Shown: positions 26,983 through 40,110, numbered from the stretch's first letter. The stretch is DNA of 64,000 bases from Phycomyces blakesleeanus NRRL 1555(-) (GCF_001638985.1 NW_017265146.1:1143926-1207925); one strand, 5' to 3'. A program made the numbers and translations. Notes: generated by a model not told the origin, from the letters alone.

Positions 26983-28475
26983 ATGGCAAAAGAATTTGAC
27001 GAACAACAGGTAATGCGGCTCATTACTTCTTTTACATTGGAGGAGTAGACACTAGAATGACTCAACAAGCTTATCTTGCTTACCTACTCGAACCTTTTTT
27101 AAATATTTTTTTTTTAAAAAAAAAAACACACACACACACATACATTTATTCTGATCTAACAATTATAATATTTTAAATTTTAAATTTCTGCTCCTATTAG
27201 GCCAAGAAAGCCATTCAGGCTCTCTACAAGACTTTCAAAGCCAAAGCAAGTGAAGATCTGCTCGATTCTGAACCTGCTGTCCATGTCCAGCTTGTCATTA
27301 AGAAGGTTTCCGGAAAGCCCAAGTCTGGTGCTAAGAGATTGTAAGTAACATAATCATTGCTAGTCTACAGATCTGGAAGATCTACTCTAGTTTTTATTGT
27401 TCCTTATATATTTGTAATTATGCTTTCTTAATTTTTATCTTCATATTAAACTTTTTTTTTTAAAAAAAAACACATAATAGGCCTATGAAGTACTCTCCTC
27501 TTCCTGAAAATGCCGATGTATGCTTGATCGTAAAGGATAATGTCGAAAAATGGGAAGACCTTATCAAGACCAACGAAATTGCCAATGTCTCAAAGGTAAG
27601 ATTGGCATTATTATCTTTAAAGAAGAAAAGAAGAGGAAAATGTCAGAGATTAGACGTTTACACTTACAAAACAAACATTCAAATTAATATATATTTATGC
27701 GTTTGTTTGTTTGCGTATTCTTTAGGTTATTGATGTTAAAGGTCTTGAGACCACTTACAAGACCTATGAGGCACGGAGAAAGCTTGCTGGTTCCTACGAT
27801 GCTTTCTTGGTTTCCGATAACGTTACACATCTTATGCCCGCCAGACTCGGTTCCACCTTTGTGAAGAGAAACAAGTAATGATCATAATAATAGAGATAGA
27901 GAAAGTGATAGAGATAGTAATAGTGGGTACACACATGCACACACACATATATATATATATGTTTTTGGAATAGAGTGTGCTTACATGATTGTTACTTCTT
28001 TTAGGTTCCCCAACCCTGTAAGATTGACACCCACAACCATTAAGCAACAAATCGAGAAGGTCCTCCGGTCTTCATTTGTTCGTGATGGTGGATCTACCAC
28101 TACGTAAGTTATCATATATTATAATTATATTTTTACAGCATATACAATATGTTGTAAGTGTGTGTACTTGGTTAATTGGGCTGGTTAGAGGAAGGAAGGA
28201 AAGGAAATCGAATTGAATGGAATGGGGTATCCTTTGGGAAAAAATGTCAGGGACAATGTGTTGAATTTAATCTAATCTAATCCAATTCATTATTTCTTAG
28301 CTCTGCAAAAATTGGTCACCTTGGTCTGACTGAGGATCAGCTTCACGAGAACTTGGTTATGGCTGTACCTGAACATGTAAAGGCCGTTGCTGGAAACTGG
28401 GATAATGTACTGAGCATCTCCTTGCTCTTCCCAAATGTCCCTGCCCTGGTCTTCTACAGCGCATCCTTCAAATAA
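26983..28475 (+). CDS. Ribosomal L1 domain protein, RSL1D1/UTP30-like, 234 aa, 6 exons
   Basis: A probable nucleolar ribosome-biogenesis factor of the L1-fold family (UTP30/CIC1 in yeast, RSL1D1 in animals). Exons are 26983-27009, 27201-27340, 27481-27595, 27726-27874, 28005-28103 and 28301-28475, all GT-AG, closing at 234 residues. Family signs are YDAFLVSDNVTHLMPARLGSTF, KFPNPVRLT, the KIGHLGLTEDQLHENLVMAV motif and the SLLFPNVPALVFYS end. These fit the UTP30/RSL1D1 pattern better than ribosomal protein L10a, whose basic N-terminus and KFPSLLTHNE motif are absent. The short first exon (9 codons) followed by an intron is typical of highly expressed fungal genes. Function is inferred from the family. 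Confidence 0.83.
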
Positions 28476-29106
28476 TCGTCAACATTTTTCTTGTTTTTTG
28501 TTTCTTCATCTATCTCTTTCTTTTTTTTTTATCTCTTTTCACTCATAAAACACACGAACGCCTCCAAAAGAATAGAATGTATTTTCTTTAAATATACAAG
28601 TATTACTATTTAATTATTTATTTTTTTATCAAATTCAAAAAAAAAATTATAATTAAAATCAAAAGCTCATAAATCCATAAATATTGATTCTGTATTCCAA
28701 AGTTTTTTTTTCTTTAGTGGTGTATTTCATTTATGTAGTTTATGACATTCCAATTAATTTTTTTTTTGGCTATAGAAACGTCGGTTACTATATAGTCTTC
28801 TTCTTCATTACGTGGAATATATGTGGTACTTCTTGTTGTAAATCAATAGGAAGAGAAGGTGTATATCCCAACGACTCCTGTTTTTTTTATTTATATTTTG
28901 CTTCTTCAAATTTATAATACCATACCTTAAAATGCCGAAATCGTTTTTTAGAATACGTTAATGCAGGTCAGACTGCACAGGTTCAAAGTTTCGAATAGCC
29001 CAAGGGACTGCTTGTTTTTTTTTGGACATATACGCACAATACAATACAACCCAGACACACACATAATTATATATATATATATATATACACATACACTTGA
29101 TTGTCA
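28476..29106. other. Intergenic region
   Basis: A T-rich probable terminator region follows the L1-domain gene, then a TA run (29066-29087) just upstream of the methyltransferase start. No further gene is supported. Confidence 0.5.
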
Positions 29107-30672
29107 ATGGTCGATTCTACTTCAAGGGATAAACTGACCGATGAAGAGTTTCGTCAGAAATTAGAAGCTCATTTTGCATTGTACCGATTAAATCTACGAT
29201 CGCCACTGATAACCAACATCACTGTCAATCAATGGTACCGCGCTGACCTTTTGCTGGTCAATGAAGTCGGTCTTTTCAGGCGTGCTGATATTGAGCCCGA
29301 TGGCATAGTAGAGATTGGATGCGAGATTCTACAGTCCAGACACAGCAAGATGGCTCCACTCGAAGCAGATCCCGAATGGAAAATTGAAATCAGACCCGCA
29401 CACACCTGGAACAAGAGGACCAATACTCTGTTGAATCAATTCGATGAAATTCCTGGTTTCCAAGCAAGTGGTAGAGGTGCATTGGAGTATCGATTAGTAA
29501 AAGCCCAAACGAAAACGAAAGCACTAGAAGGGTCAGGAGAAGGGTCAGGAGCAAAAGTAACCTCAAACCTGGATAATGCAGTTCAATCCCAAAAACCCCG
29601 TCACTACTTGCGGTTCTATCCTACAAAGCTTGATAAATTTCCTCAGCAAAACGACAAAAACCCTGATCCAATGGATATTATTTTACCACTTGTGGTTGGA
29701 CCTCTTTATGTAGAAGACAACAGCAACAACAGTAATTTATCTCGAAAAGACACTTCTTCCTCTTTACCGTCATCGTCACCGTCAGTTAATACATATGCCC
29801 CACCTGAACTATGGCCCGATACAACTGAGATGGTGTATGATACCTATCGAATGTTTAACACAAAAAACAATGTGGTCATTCACGAGTCCTGGGACTCTGG
29901 TATACCCGGAAAGATATGGGATTCTGCGCTGGTAATGCTGGATGTGCTCAAGAAGATGGCAGCCGTGAAGCCTGAATACCTAAGCTCAAAACATATTGTA
30001 GATTTGAGTGCAGGGTAAGCATATATGATATACACATGTATATGTATATAAAGACAAGAAACAGATAAACCTGTTTAAGTTTTTAATTATTAAAATTTAT
30101 CTTTATAATAATAATAATGTATCTTTAGAACAGGTCTTTTGGGACTTTATCTTGCCAGTCTAATGACAAAAGAATCAGATAGCCAAGTAAAGTGCGGAAA
30201 AATTACGATCACTGAACTCGACGAAGCCTTGGCGCTTATTGACAAGAACGTGGATTTGAATCAATATCTTGTTCCAGACCAACCGAATGATATTTCTTCT
30301 GTCACTACTACTATTAGGCTTGCTACCAAGCCGTTGCTTTGGGGTAATTTAGAGCAGGCCGCCGAGTGTGGAAAGGCAGATGTGATTTTGGCTTCAGATG
30401 TGCTCTATGAATCCGAATTCTTTGAAGACCTAGTAAAGACTTTTGTGGACCTGAGTACCTCGGAAACCAGAATATACATCGGATACAAGCGCAGAGGATT
30501 TGAGGCAGCAGACGAAAGGCGGTTTTGGGCTCTCTGTGGCGAGCACTTTGATGTAAGCTTTTTGACAGCCGACAACTCACAAGACACAGATAGCTGTTTG
30601 GTACCTTTTAGTGCGTTGGCTACAGGTGTCCAACTATATCGTTTGACAGTAAAGCATACGAGCTTAATATAA
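29107..30672 (+). CDS. METTL21-like lysine methyltransferase family protein, 483 aa
   Basis: A SAM-dependent methyltransferase of the METTL21/EFM family (PF10294 type), whose members mostly methylate lysines of translation factors and chaperones. Exons are 29107-30014 and 30129-30672, joined at a GG|A glycine codon. Motif I is VDLSAGTGLLGLYLA (about 298-312), with an acidic ITELDEAL motif II and ADVILASDVLYES, where family members carry the (D/N)xxY-type post-II motif. The GKIWDSALVMLDVL segment before motif I matches the family pattern. The ~280-residue N-terminal part is unusual: it has Ser/Gly-rich insertions (about 135-165 and 205-225), and family members are often only 220-350 residues. 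The first ATG in frame is 29107. The substrate cannot be deduced. Confidence 0.83.
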
Positions 30673-31052
30673 AGCAATAATATTATAAAATAAAAATAAA
30701 ACAATTCATTAATGTTTTTATTTATACAATTGAATTAAACCCGTAATATACTAGAATCAGTGATGAAGCTAAAAGCAAATCTCCTTTATTTATTCCTCGT
30801 CTCTGCCATCCTCCACCCCTCTTCCTCTTTCTCTTCCTCCTTTATCAGCTTCTTACAAGCCTCAAGAAGCAAGTACTATATAAGCAGCAACAGAAAAATA
30901 AAAAATGCAAAATGCAAAATAAAGCTAAAAATAAGTTGCAACCAAATTTAGTTAAATTTGTTTCAATTTATTTCCTTTTATTATTATTATTATCATCAAA
31001 ACCGCAAATAATTTATACACCCACACAAACGAAAGAAAGAAAAAAGTATATT

Positions 31053-33134
31053 ATGTTTTATGTTAAAGGAAATAGCCTTTTTACTTTTACACCACCCGCA
31101 TTAGAATCTACAGCACAAGATACGCCTAGAACCTTTCCCTCTTCAGACAAAGTAGGATTTAATTTGGAAAGAGGTGCGACCATGCTTCCGCTGTTTCTAG
31201 CCCTGTCGACTGTATTGCCGACATGTGTTCTGTTCTTCATCATACTGTTGGTTCCAACCTTAATGTCGACTACGGTAGCTGCAGTTTCTCTGATCAGCAC
31301 AATGCCGACAGCTACACAACCAGTTTTACCACTCCAGCTTGCCTGTACACCATTGACACCACGTCCAGGACCACCAGAATCTGTGAGGGACCTTCGACCA
31401 GATGACATTCGTGTGGTGGCCGGTATCGGAGACAGGTAAAAAAAAAGCTTAAAAACATATAAAAAGATAAAAAAAAGCTTAAATAAAATAAAACAAGCAT
31501 GACATGACATAATGTAACATAGCAACAAAACACGAAAAAGTAAATAAAAAATTGTATACAGAATGAAATGGAAGCCCGGAATAATATATACCGACATTAT
31601 TGATTACAATGTTTTTTTTTTACCGATTGCTTCTGTTTGTGCTTGTGTAGTGTCATGGCTGGATTTGGAGCAAAAGGAGTACAAACAAGATTCTTGAGCC
31701 CAAAGACATTATCAGAAGACAGAGGAATTTCCTTTGCCATGGGAGGGGTTAGTTTGAAAACCCCTCAAGAAAACAAAACAACAACAACAACAACAACAAA
31801 AAATAAAAAACATTAACGCATTATTAGGATGATGGTGCCATAACTATTCCAAATCTGATTCATTATTACTCCCATGAATTGTATGGATCTTCAGTAGGAT
31901 CTCAGTTTATCACAGTGTGTTTTGGTGAGTACATTAGATTGCATTACATGATATTATATATTAAAGTTTTGTAAAGGAAAATCATAAAATATATTTACTA
32001 ATTTTTAATAACCAAAAATAAAAACAACAACAAAATTAGGTCCTACGTTTTGTCCAGATGGGCAATATAGACCAAGTATTGGTAAACTCAATGCAGCACA
32101 GTCCGGTGCTCGCAGTGCCAATTTAAATCATGAAATAGACTATTTGGTTGAACAGCTTGACGATGCTTACAAAGCAAAAACAATTCAGCCAACAGACTGG
32201 AAACTTCTGACATTCTTTGTCGGCTCAAACGACCTGTGTCACTCTTGTTTTGTTCCTGCTTCTATGCCTCAGACTTTCTCTATTGATGTTTTGGCAGCAA
32301 TTGAGAGGATTCGCATGGCAGTTCCTTATGTTCTTATTCAAGTTGGTAAGAAAAAATAAGAGAAAAAAATCACATTTGTCTATCTATCATATTAGAAACA
32401 TTGAAGAATGAAATCAAGTCTCACTAATATATAATATATGTATTCCCTTTTTTTTATTACCAAAAAAAAATACTGATGGAATTGTACAAAGTTGGCATGT
32501 TTCACATTGATCAGATCTTTGTAGAGACACAAGCCTATCCAAAATACTGCCACCCGTTTCCCATATCTACCTTTACTCTTCAAAACGAAGTGTGTGGATG
32601 TGCGCACACTGCAGAAAATCGAACCATCTTAAATGACTTGCTACCTATTTACAACTCTGCACTACAATCTGTTGTAACATACTACAAGGATCCAAAGTTT
32701 TTATCAAATGAAACATTTGGAATATTTTACCAGCCACTACCAGCAGATATATCAAGCTTCCCAATTGATGCTATAAGGTAAATTAAACCAATACAATATT
32801 TTTTCTAGTCAATAAAAAATATAATCTGCAAAATATTGATATCTAATATATATATATGTATGTATGTGTGTGCGTATATGCACTTGGTATTATAGTAATG
32901 TAGATTGCTTTCATCCTTCAGCTATTGCTCATGAATGGATTTCTAAGAATCTTTGGTAATTTAAAGAAGCATATATACATGTAATATCTACAAGAATTAG
33001 AATGTACTCTGACTACCATAATTAGGCGCAATATGTTTTTAACAAGTGCCCAGAAGCCAACCACTCCAATGATATTCGACCGTAATGAAACAATTTACTG
33101 TCCTACTGATGCAGATCGTATTCAGATTACATAG
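31053..33134 (+). CDS. Phospholipase B1-like GDSL hydrolase, 7+ exons, 5' end uncertain
   Basis: A secreted or membrane-associated esterase of the phospholipase B1 branch of SGNH/GDSL hydrolases, releasing fatty acids from phospholipids. Reliable exons are ...-31435, 31651-31747, 31828-31924, 32040-32345, 32492-32777, 32896-32955 and 33026-33134; all phases agree and give 445 residues from 31053. Family signs are SVRDLRPDDIRVVAGIGDS with the catalytic Ser in the GDS block (about 128), the NAAQSGARSAN glycine block, FFVGSNDLC with the oxyanion Asn, and VDCFHPSAIAHEW with the Asp-x-x-His dyad. The start is unresolved: in-frame ATGs occur at 30912, 31053 and 31182, and the last begins a hydrophobic stretch (MLPLFLALSTVLPTCVLFFI) that could be a signal anchor. 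A TATA-like tatataag lies at about 30876. Confidence 0.82.
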
Positions 33135-33140
33135 TATAAC

Positions 33141-33184
33141 CCAAGCCAAGCCAAGCCAAGCCAAGCCAAGCCAAGCCAAGCCAA
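33141..33184. repeat. (ccaag)n microsatellite
   Basis: About eight pentamer copies follow the lipase stop codon and lie in the narrow convergent gap before the beta-propeller gene. Confidence 0.9.
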
Positions 33185-33374
33185 ACAAAATAAATAAATA
33201 AATATCATTTTTGTTTTTTGCTGTATACATTAATAAATAAATATATATTTCTTTTTAAAAAAAAACAACGAAATGAAAAACCCAAGCCAAATAAAACAAG
33301 GAATAATAAGATTAATAAAAATAAAATGAACAAAAGTCTAATGGTTTAAAAGTTACTAGGGCATGTTATTCATG

Positions 33375-35426
33375 CTACTCATCTGCTTCTTTATTTTCTT
33401 CGACTTCCTCTTCTTCAACTTGTTTCTCTTCCTCAACTGGTTCCTCTCCTGACACTACTGGCTTTTCTTCTTCCTCCTGCCCATTTTCTCCTTCTTCTTC
33501 TTGTTTCTCTCCATCTGAAACTTCGGTATCCGTGCCATTTTTATTTTCTTCGCCCTCGACTTCGACTTCGACTTCGACTTCATCTTCATCGTCGGAATGC
33601 TGATCTGCAAAAGCTTCCTTTCTGTTGGCTTCATCTGTTAGTTCCTTTGCTGCATCTTCATTGTACTTTCTGTAGACAATAAATATTTCATCTGTCGTGT
33701 CACTGGAGACCAACAGGCGTCCAAACTTGTCGACAGCCAAGCCCACAGGGCCAATACAGGCCTTGTCATCAGACGTTCCACACGGTTCTTCAGCCTCCAG
33801 AACAACCTCGACAGATTTGTCCCACTCGGGTTTGTGACCAAGATCGTTCAAAGGAAGATGGACCACGCTGTGACCTGCTTCCTTTCCATCCACGCCGTGG
33901 TAGGCCACTAAAGGAGTATCAGTCCAGTCACAGGGTAGCCCAACAGATGTACCCAGACTGTCAGACGTTCCAACTGAACAAAAGTTGCCCATGTAAAAGA
34001 ATATCCCGGCTGCATGAGTATTGGAAGGAATTGGAATTGCAGGACCTTGATTGTTTTTAATGTTTTCACAGTAAGCGTCTATACTTCCAGTTTCATTTGC
34101 AAAAATTGGAAGACCCTGCAAAAGAATATATATATATATTTAGTATGAGATTCAGGCATTCTTTTTTTTTGGTCCTTTAATAATAATAATAATAATAAAA
34201 TGTAATATATATATATACATCACATTGCTTACCCATTGTGAGCCTTTTCCTTTAGATTCAGGCATGTTTGGCTCCAGATCATACTCGCTAAAGCAATACG
34301 GAAATCCATAATTCTTGGATGGAGAATCATAGAGGTTGATATCTGTAGCTAATCCTGTTTGATACAAATCTATTGAACCCAGCATTCAATAAAAGAATTA
34401 TTGTTACTTCATGCCTTGGACTTGTCATAAAATAAACATATACGTATATACGTATAAAATTACCTCCATACATATCAGGTCGCTTAATGATGTTTGCCAA
34501 TAATTCAATTCCCCAAAGTCTTGCCTGAGCATCGAAGCCCATATATCCGTGGGTATTGGTACCAATAGCAAAAACCTATTTGTTTTTTTTTTTTAAAAAA
34601 AAAAGTAATAATAATATGTACACTGCTTTAGAAATCATAACTTTTTTTTAAAACTATAAAGCTACTAAAGAAAACAAATTACTTCTCCATCATTCTCATA
34701 ATCCAATGGTTGATCAGGTAAGTCGCTTAAATCAAACCGCTTGATGATCGCATCCTTAGCCTCTGTGCTTTCGGTCACTCTCTTGACTGACCGTGGAACG
34801 TATCCTTTACCAAAAGGATCAATGGCAATATCTGACTGAGTTTCTCCTTCACCTTGCTGTTGTTGTTTTGAATCGGTGGGGTTTATGTTATCGATTATCA
34901 TGACACCATTTCCAAGTTCAGTGTGCTGGCCATCAGAATAATCAAATGCCCAGAGCGAGTCTGCGGTGGTTATGTAGATCCGACCCCCTGCCTGGGCAAT
35001 TCCGCCGCCCAGCGGCTGATCGCCTACCTGAGCACTGCTGAGAATCTGCTTTGAGTCCGAGTTTCCACACTCATCCATGCGAACTGAGTAAACACTCTGG
35101 GTCCCAGAAATGACCAAGATATGGTTTGCGTGGTCAACGATGATTTTGCGAGGATTCTTGATGTCGTTGGCCAGTACATAGGATTCGTAGCCATCGAGTA
35201 CCTTGAGAGGCTGCGATGGTTCGATAACAACCTTGGGGGTGCAGAGTGGTTGATCATCAGGGTGTGAGATGACCATTGGGTGTTCAGCGGAAGAATCTGG
35301 AATGACACTGTTGTCCAGGCCAATCGTGATTCCGCCATCCTTAGATCTTTCGTTGTCTTGACTTTGAACCCATGTAACGCTTAACAATAGGTAAACTGAA
35401 ATACCAAACAGAGTGTTGGGTCGCAT
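33375..35426 (-). CDS. Secreted glucose/sorbosone dehydrogenase-like beta-propeller, 577 aa
   Basis: Probably a secreted soluble sugar-dehydrogenase-like six-bladed propeller (GSDH/quinoprotein fold). Exons on the minus strand are 35426-34683, 34575-34464, 34369-34233 and 34115-33375, all GT-AG and in frame. Residues 1-23 are a clear signal peptide (hydrophobic core, then VQSQ). Blade-like motifs include NPRKIIVDHANHILVIS, GGIAQAGGRIYITT, GTNTHGYMGFDAQARLWGIE, KNYGFPYCF and GPVGLAVDKFGRLLVSSD. Eight or more Cys in the second half suggest disulfides and an extracellular location. The last ~80 residues (about 498-577) are almost entirely Glu with Asp, Val and Lys, following an EVEVEVEV repeat. 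Quinone use is inferred from the family only. It converges with the lipase gene. Confidence 0.68.
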
Positions 35427-37099
35427 TTTAGTATTTTACGTATATATTTATTTTATGTATATGTATATGGGTATATATTTTCTTTTCTTTTTTAAGAAGA
35501 TGAAGAAATATATGAATATGAAGAAGACAAAAGAGTAAAAGTAAAAGCAAAAGTAAGGTAGTCAGAGACAAATGCAGATAGACAGAGTATGTGTGTGTGT
35601 GTTTGATAATTTCTCTCGCTCTCTCACTCTCACTCACACTCACACTATAACTTTTGAGTCTATTGAGTTGTAGAATGTAATTACTACATATTAACACTCA
35701 AAATGAAAGGGATAGGATTTCAAAATGGCCTTGAGATTTTTTAAAAAAATATAAAGAGATATTGGTATGAGGCCCAAGAATATGGACTCAAATGCTTTAA
35801 CAATGCATTTTTACTTCTTTTTTTTTTCAAGCCTTTTTATTTAATTAAGCATATACTACATACAGATGCGTATATCTGTATATCTGTATATCTGTATGTC
35901 CGTATATATATATATGTGTGTGTAGATGTATTTTTTTCTTGGTTTGTTTGTTTTTCTTACTATGATGTGTGGTGGTATCAGTAAAGGGAAAATAGGATTT
36001 TTTTTATTGAAACAGACTGTATACTATACTTGGCCAAGACCTTTCTGGAACCACCATTAGCATCGATTGTCAAAGCTGTGGTTTATTTTGAAATCTAATG
36101 TAAATTGGTTTACATAAATCAGACTATAAGTTCAAAATCTCTCTTTTCTCTCTTTCTATTGCGTCGCCAGGTTGGTTTTGTAATATATATGACTTTAAAT
36201 ATAGCTAGTACCAATGTTTATTTTTTATGTATATATATATACTTTATTTATTTATTTATATTGAAAATTAATAACCATAAACTTGTCTTACTAGCAAATA
36301 AAATAAGAGTGTGTGTGCGGTAGAGAATAAAATTTGCTTAGACTGATTAATAATGATATTTTGCCTGTACAAACTACAAACACAATATATATTCTCTGGG
36401 ATGTAATTCTTTAGATAGGATAAAAAAATAATAGTAATTTAACCTTTGCAGTATAAACTAACGTAGAATTATACAGAATATAGCAGAAAGCAAAGGAAAG
36501 CAAAGGAAAAGAAAAGAATATAAAAGAGAAGAAAAAAAAGTGCTTCCATTTTCAGACAGTCTTTAAAGTACAACTGTTCCATGCACAAGGGAAGGGAGCT
36601 GGAAGAAGAAAAAGAAGAAGAAGAAAAAAAAAGGGAAGAAATGAAAGGAGATAAATAAATCTATAGATCTATAGAGAGATAGAGAGATAGGTAAAGAAGG
36701 GGTAGATGTGTGGGGGTGAAAGATCAATTAAATTGGATCGTTTGTGCAGAAATAACAATGATCATAATATCGATAATAATTATAATTTGACAAAATACAA
36801 ATCAATTTTTTGCCCTATTTGCCTTTTTATTCTATTCTTGATTTCTTCCCTTGTTCATTTTTATTACTACTAATGATTTTCTACTTACATTCTACTTTAT
36901 AGAGATACCTACTATGTATGTATCTATTCTGCATTTATAATTACTGATTTTGATCAAACGATTAGATCCCAATAGTGAAAATAAAGGCACAATAGTTTAC
37001 TGTCTTCTTCCTTTTTTCTTTAACAACCAAAAAAAAAATTCCAATTATTCTGCTCTTTATCATTTTAACACATTCCAAAATACATATCACATAAGTACG

Positions 37100-37131
<32 letters not shown>

Positions 37132-38180
37132 AACATATCGAAAATATCCAAACCAATATTTTTTTCTTCATTCTTTGTTATTTTAAAAAAATCATGTTTC
37201 AACACAGCTATTATGTAGGTAAAACAAAAATTTGTAAATGACGTATATGTACTTTGTGTATAAAAGCATCGGTTCACACAAGGAAAAAGAAAATGAAGGC
37301 CATTCTAAAAAGGGACTATGTGTATTTAGACAAAAAAACCGAATAGCATTTTGGGTGCTTGCGGAAATAAAATGCCCAATGCCCAAAATTACAAAATTAC
37401 AAAAGAAAGGCTCTTTGTTGCTATCGATAAACAATAGTTAACATCAATCACTCACAAATTCTAAGCTATTCCAACTTATTCCAGCCGTATCTTACCTCAC
37501 TTCGCCTTATCTAATTCAATGAAATCTTGATTACATATATAAAAAAGATTTCTACATTTAGTTGTTATACGATCTAATGTCATTGGTGGTCAGTATGCCA
37601 TTTTTATTATCATTATCATTAACCGAGTCTCTTTTTACAACTTCTATAGCATTAAAGACTGACTATGTATATTAGTATCTTTCTTCTCTTTCAAAATATG
37701 AACATCAGTAAGACACTTACACCCATATCCAGAGATATAATAAAAAAAAATGTTGGCAATTCTCAACCGATCAATTTACAGTAATGAATTTATAAAGAAA
37801 AACAAATTACTCAAATTTCATCCCTTCCCAAAGTCAATAGCCACCTCCTTTGTAAACTTTTCTCGGTTTTTTTCTCTGTCCTCACTCTTTGATTTCTTTG
37901 CTCTTTCTTTCTTTCTTTTTCTTTTGAAAAATAAGAGCTCATTTAAATGATATTTCTACAATTAATGTACTATCTTCCTATCTATCTATACCTAAATATT
38001 TAATAATATATATAAATAAAGGGAATTGACATATCTCATCATTTTAAAAAACACAAGCATGCAGACAAAGACACCATATTGGTATCCTGTGATGTAATTA
38101 ATGTATTTTATTTTATTTCATTTACAAAATAATAAAAATAGTAATAGTAATAGTAATAGTACTAGTAATACTAGTCAAAC
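35427..38180. other. Intergenic region
   Basis: No supported gene. The 5' side of the propeller gene carries CT/TC and TG repeats (35600-35645). Small open frames are low-complexity. Repeats include 'tatctg' (about 35872-35897), GATA-like elements (about 36662-36690) and a TA run at 37108-37131. Confidence 0.5.
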
Positions 38181-38184
38181 AAAC

Positions 38185-38380
38185 ATGTAACCAGGTAACC
38201 AGGTAACCGGGTAACTGGGTAACCAGATAACCGGGTAGCCAGGCAACCAGGCAACCAGGCAACCAGGCAACCATGCAACCAGGCAACCAGACAACCAGGC
38301 AACCAGACAACCAGGTAACCAGGTAACCAGTAACCATGAAGCCAAGTAACCATGCAGCCAGATAACTAGGTAACTAGGTA
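38185..38380. repeat. 8-bp minisatellite (aaccaggc)n with variants
   Basis: About two dozen octamer-like units of the type aaccaggt/aaccaggc, with scattered substitutions, occupy this stretch. Both strands read open in some frames because of the repeat; I do not treat those as genes. Confidence 0.92.
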
Positions 38381-40110
38381 AGCAAACAGAAGAATAGCAC
38401 TGCTTTGTGCAGATGCTGGAATGTTAATATTATATTCTATTTTTCTGTGTATAAATTTAATAAATAAATAAAAATGGATTTACTCGTTTGATACTATTAA
38501 ATGCACCCAATCACACATGTACATGTGTATATATACATATATATGTATATATATGTGTGTGTGTGTATGCAAATGTGAACATGTATTAAATAGTATAATT
38601 TCTTGTATACTATAGTGCAGTTAAATGTAGTGTAGTGTTATTTAATGTAATGTAGTAAATTTATGTTTGTAGATTATCTAATTCTCTTAATATTAACCTT
38701 GTGGTTTTACACTTAAGTTGCTAGACAAATCATAAGACCTGTTTATACGATCATTACACGCGTGTTAATTAATTAATGAATGTATAGTAATAGTTAAAAA
38801 TAAGTAAATTATAAGGAATATATAGATAAGGAGAATATGGATGAAAGAAAATAAAGAAGAGAGAAAGATCAATCGAGCAAGTAATATATATATATTTTAT
38901 AAAAAGACGATCTGAAGGGTAATAATAATAATGATGATGTATATATACATATACTGTATTTATTTATATAGTTGAAAATAATAAGTAGAGATCTTTATAA
39001 ATCTTCAAAAAAAAAGAAGGCACTGTTTAATGCTTAATGGTGAGGTTGGTTCATTTTCTCTTCATTTAGAGTTTAGTGTCACAAAAGAACAATAGGTAAA
39101 TAAAATAAAAATAAAATAAGATGTATGGATTCATTTTAACCTGCCATTGCGCACATTAGAATAATTAATCCCTATAACATGTGTGTGTGTCTAGTGTGTC
39201 TAGTGTTTCGTATGTTGCTTTCGCTGCTATTTTCTCTTTTTCTCTCTCTCTCTTTAAATGACACATTAAAGCAATGTATGATATAATTAACTATGGTGGT
39301 ACTTATGGTAGTAGTAACAGTAGTAGTGATAATAATATGAATAAAGCTTTTAAAGATCTGACTAATAACCAGAATGTACAAGATTTCTATTAATGTAAAG
39401 AGAGAGAGAGAAGATGCAAAGGCAAATCGCACGGTTAGATTAGATTGACACACACGCACAAATACAAGCACATGGATATAATAATAATAATAATAGCCAT
39501 GTCTACTTTGAATGTCTAAATATAGTTATATACGCATGGTAGTCAGTCATCATGGGGAGGGGTCATTTTAATAGTAGGATTGGGGGGTGGTCTAGGCCAA
39601 GAAGAATTTAGCTTAGGCAAAGTACAATTAGTAACAGCAAATTCATTAATAATAATATTAAGAAAAAGTTTAAGAGAGAGAAAAAAAGAACAATAGTCAT
39701 TTTTTAAGAGAGATATTAATAATAATGATACTGGATTTATGTGTATACATGTATGTATGTATATGACGATAAACCATGAATAGATATAATATAATATAAT
39801 GTAATATAATATAGTAAAAGAGCGGTATAATTAGGCTTTCAAGGTAGGTTCCAAAAATAAAGAGTTGAATGGAACAAGGCATTGCCCCATGTCTTAATAC
39901 CACAGCTTGATTAATACCCTTATTTTAATGGTATTATAAAATATATAATTATCTATACAGCATGGGGATTCTACACGGCATTTATACTCTAGGAGAGGAG
40001 AGGAAAGGAATGAAAAATAAAATATAAATAAATAAATAAATAAAAATAAGGGGTCATTGCCTTTGAAATTAGCTTTAAAAGAGACTGGCCTGACTGACAG
40101 AAAGGTACCT
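38381..40110. other. Intergenic region
   Basis: No supported gene. Short TG, TA, GA and AAT microsatellites are present (for example 38556-38568, 39238-39254 and 39480-39495). Confidence 0.5.

Noticed and set aside
26983..28475. Interpretation as ribosomal protein L10a (uL1)
   Set aside because: The L1 fold is shared, but the L10a N-terminus and KFPSLL motif are missing and the motifs fit the UTP30/RSL1D1 branch.
31058..31597. Minus-strand open frame opposite the lipase 5' exon
   Set aside because: It overlaps the supported lipase exon and shows no recognisable domain.
38122..38353. Minus-strand frames rich in Trp-Leu-Pro-Gly over the octamer repeat
   Set aside because: Pure consequence of an 8-bp minisatellite without stops; several frames are open at once.
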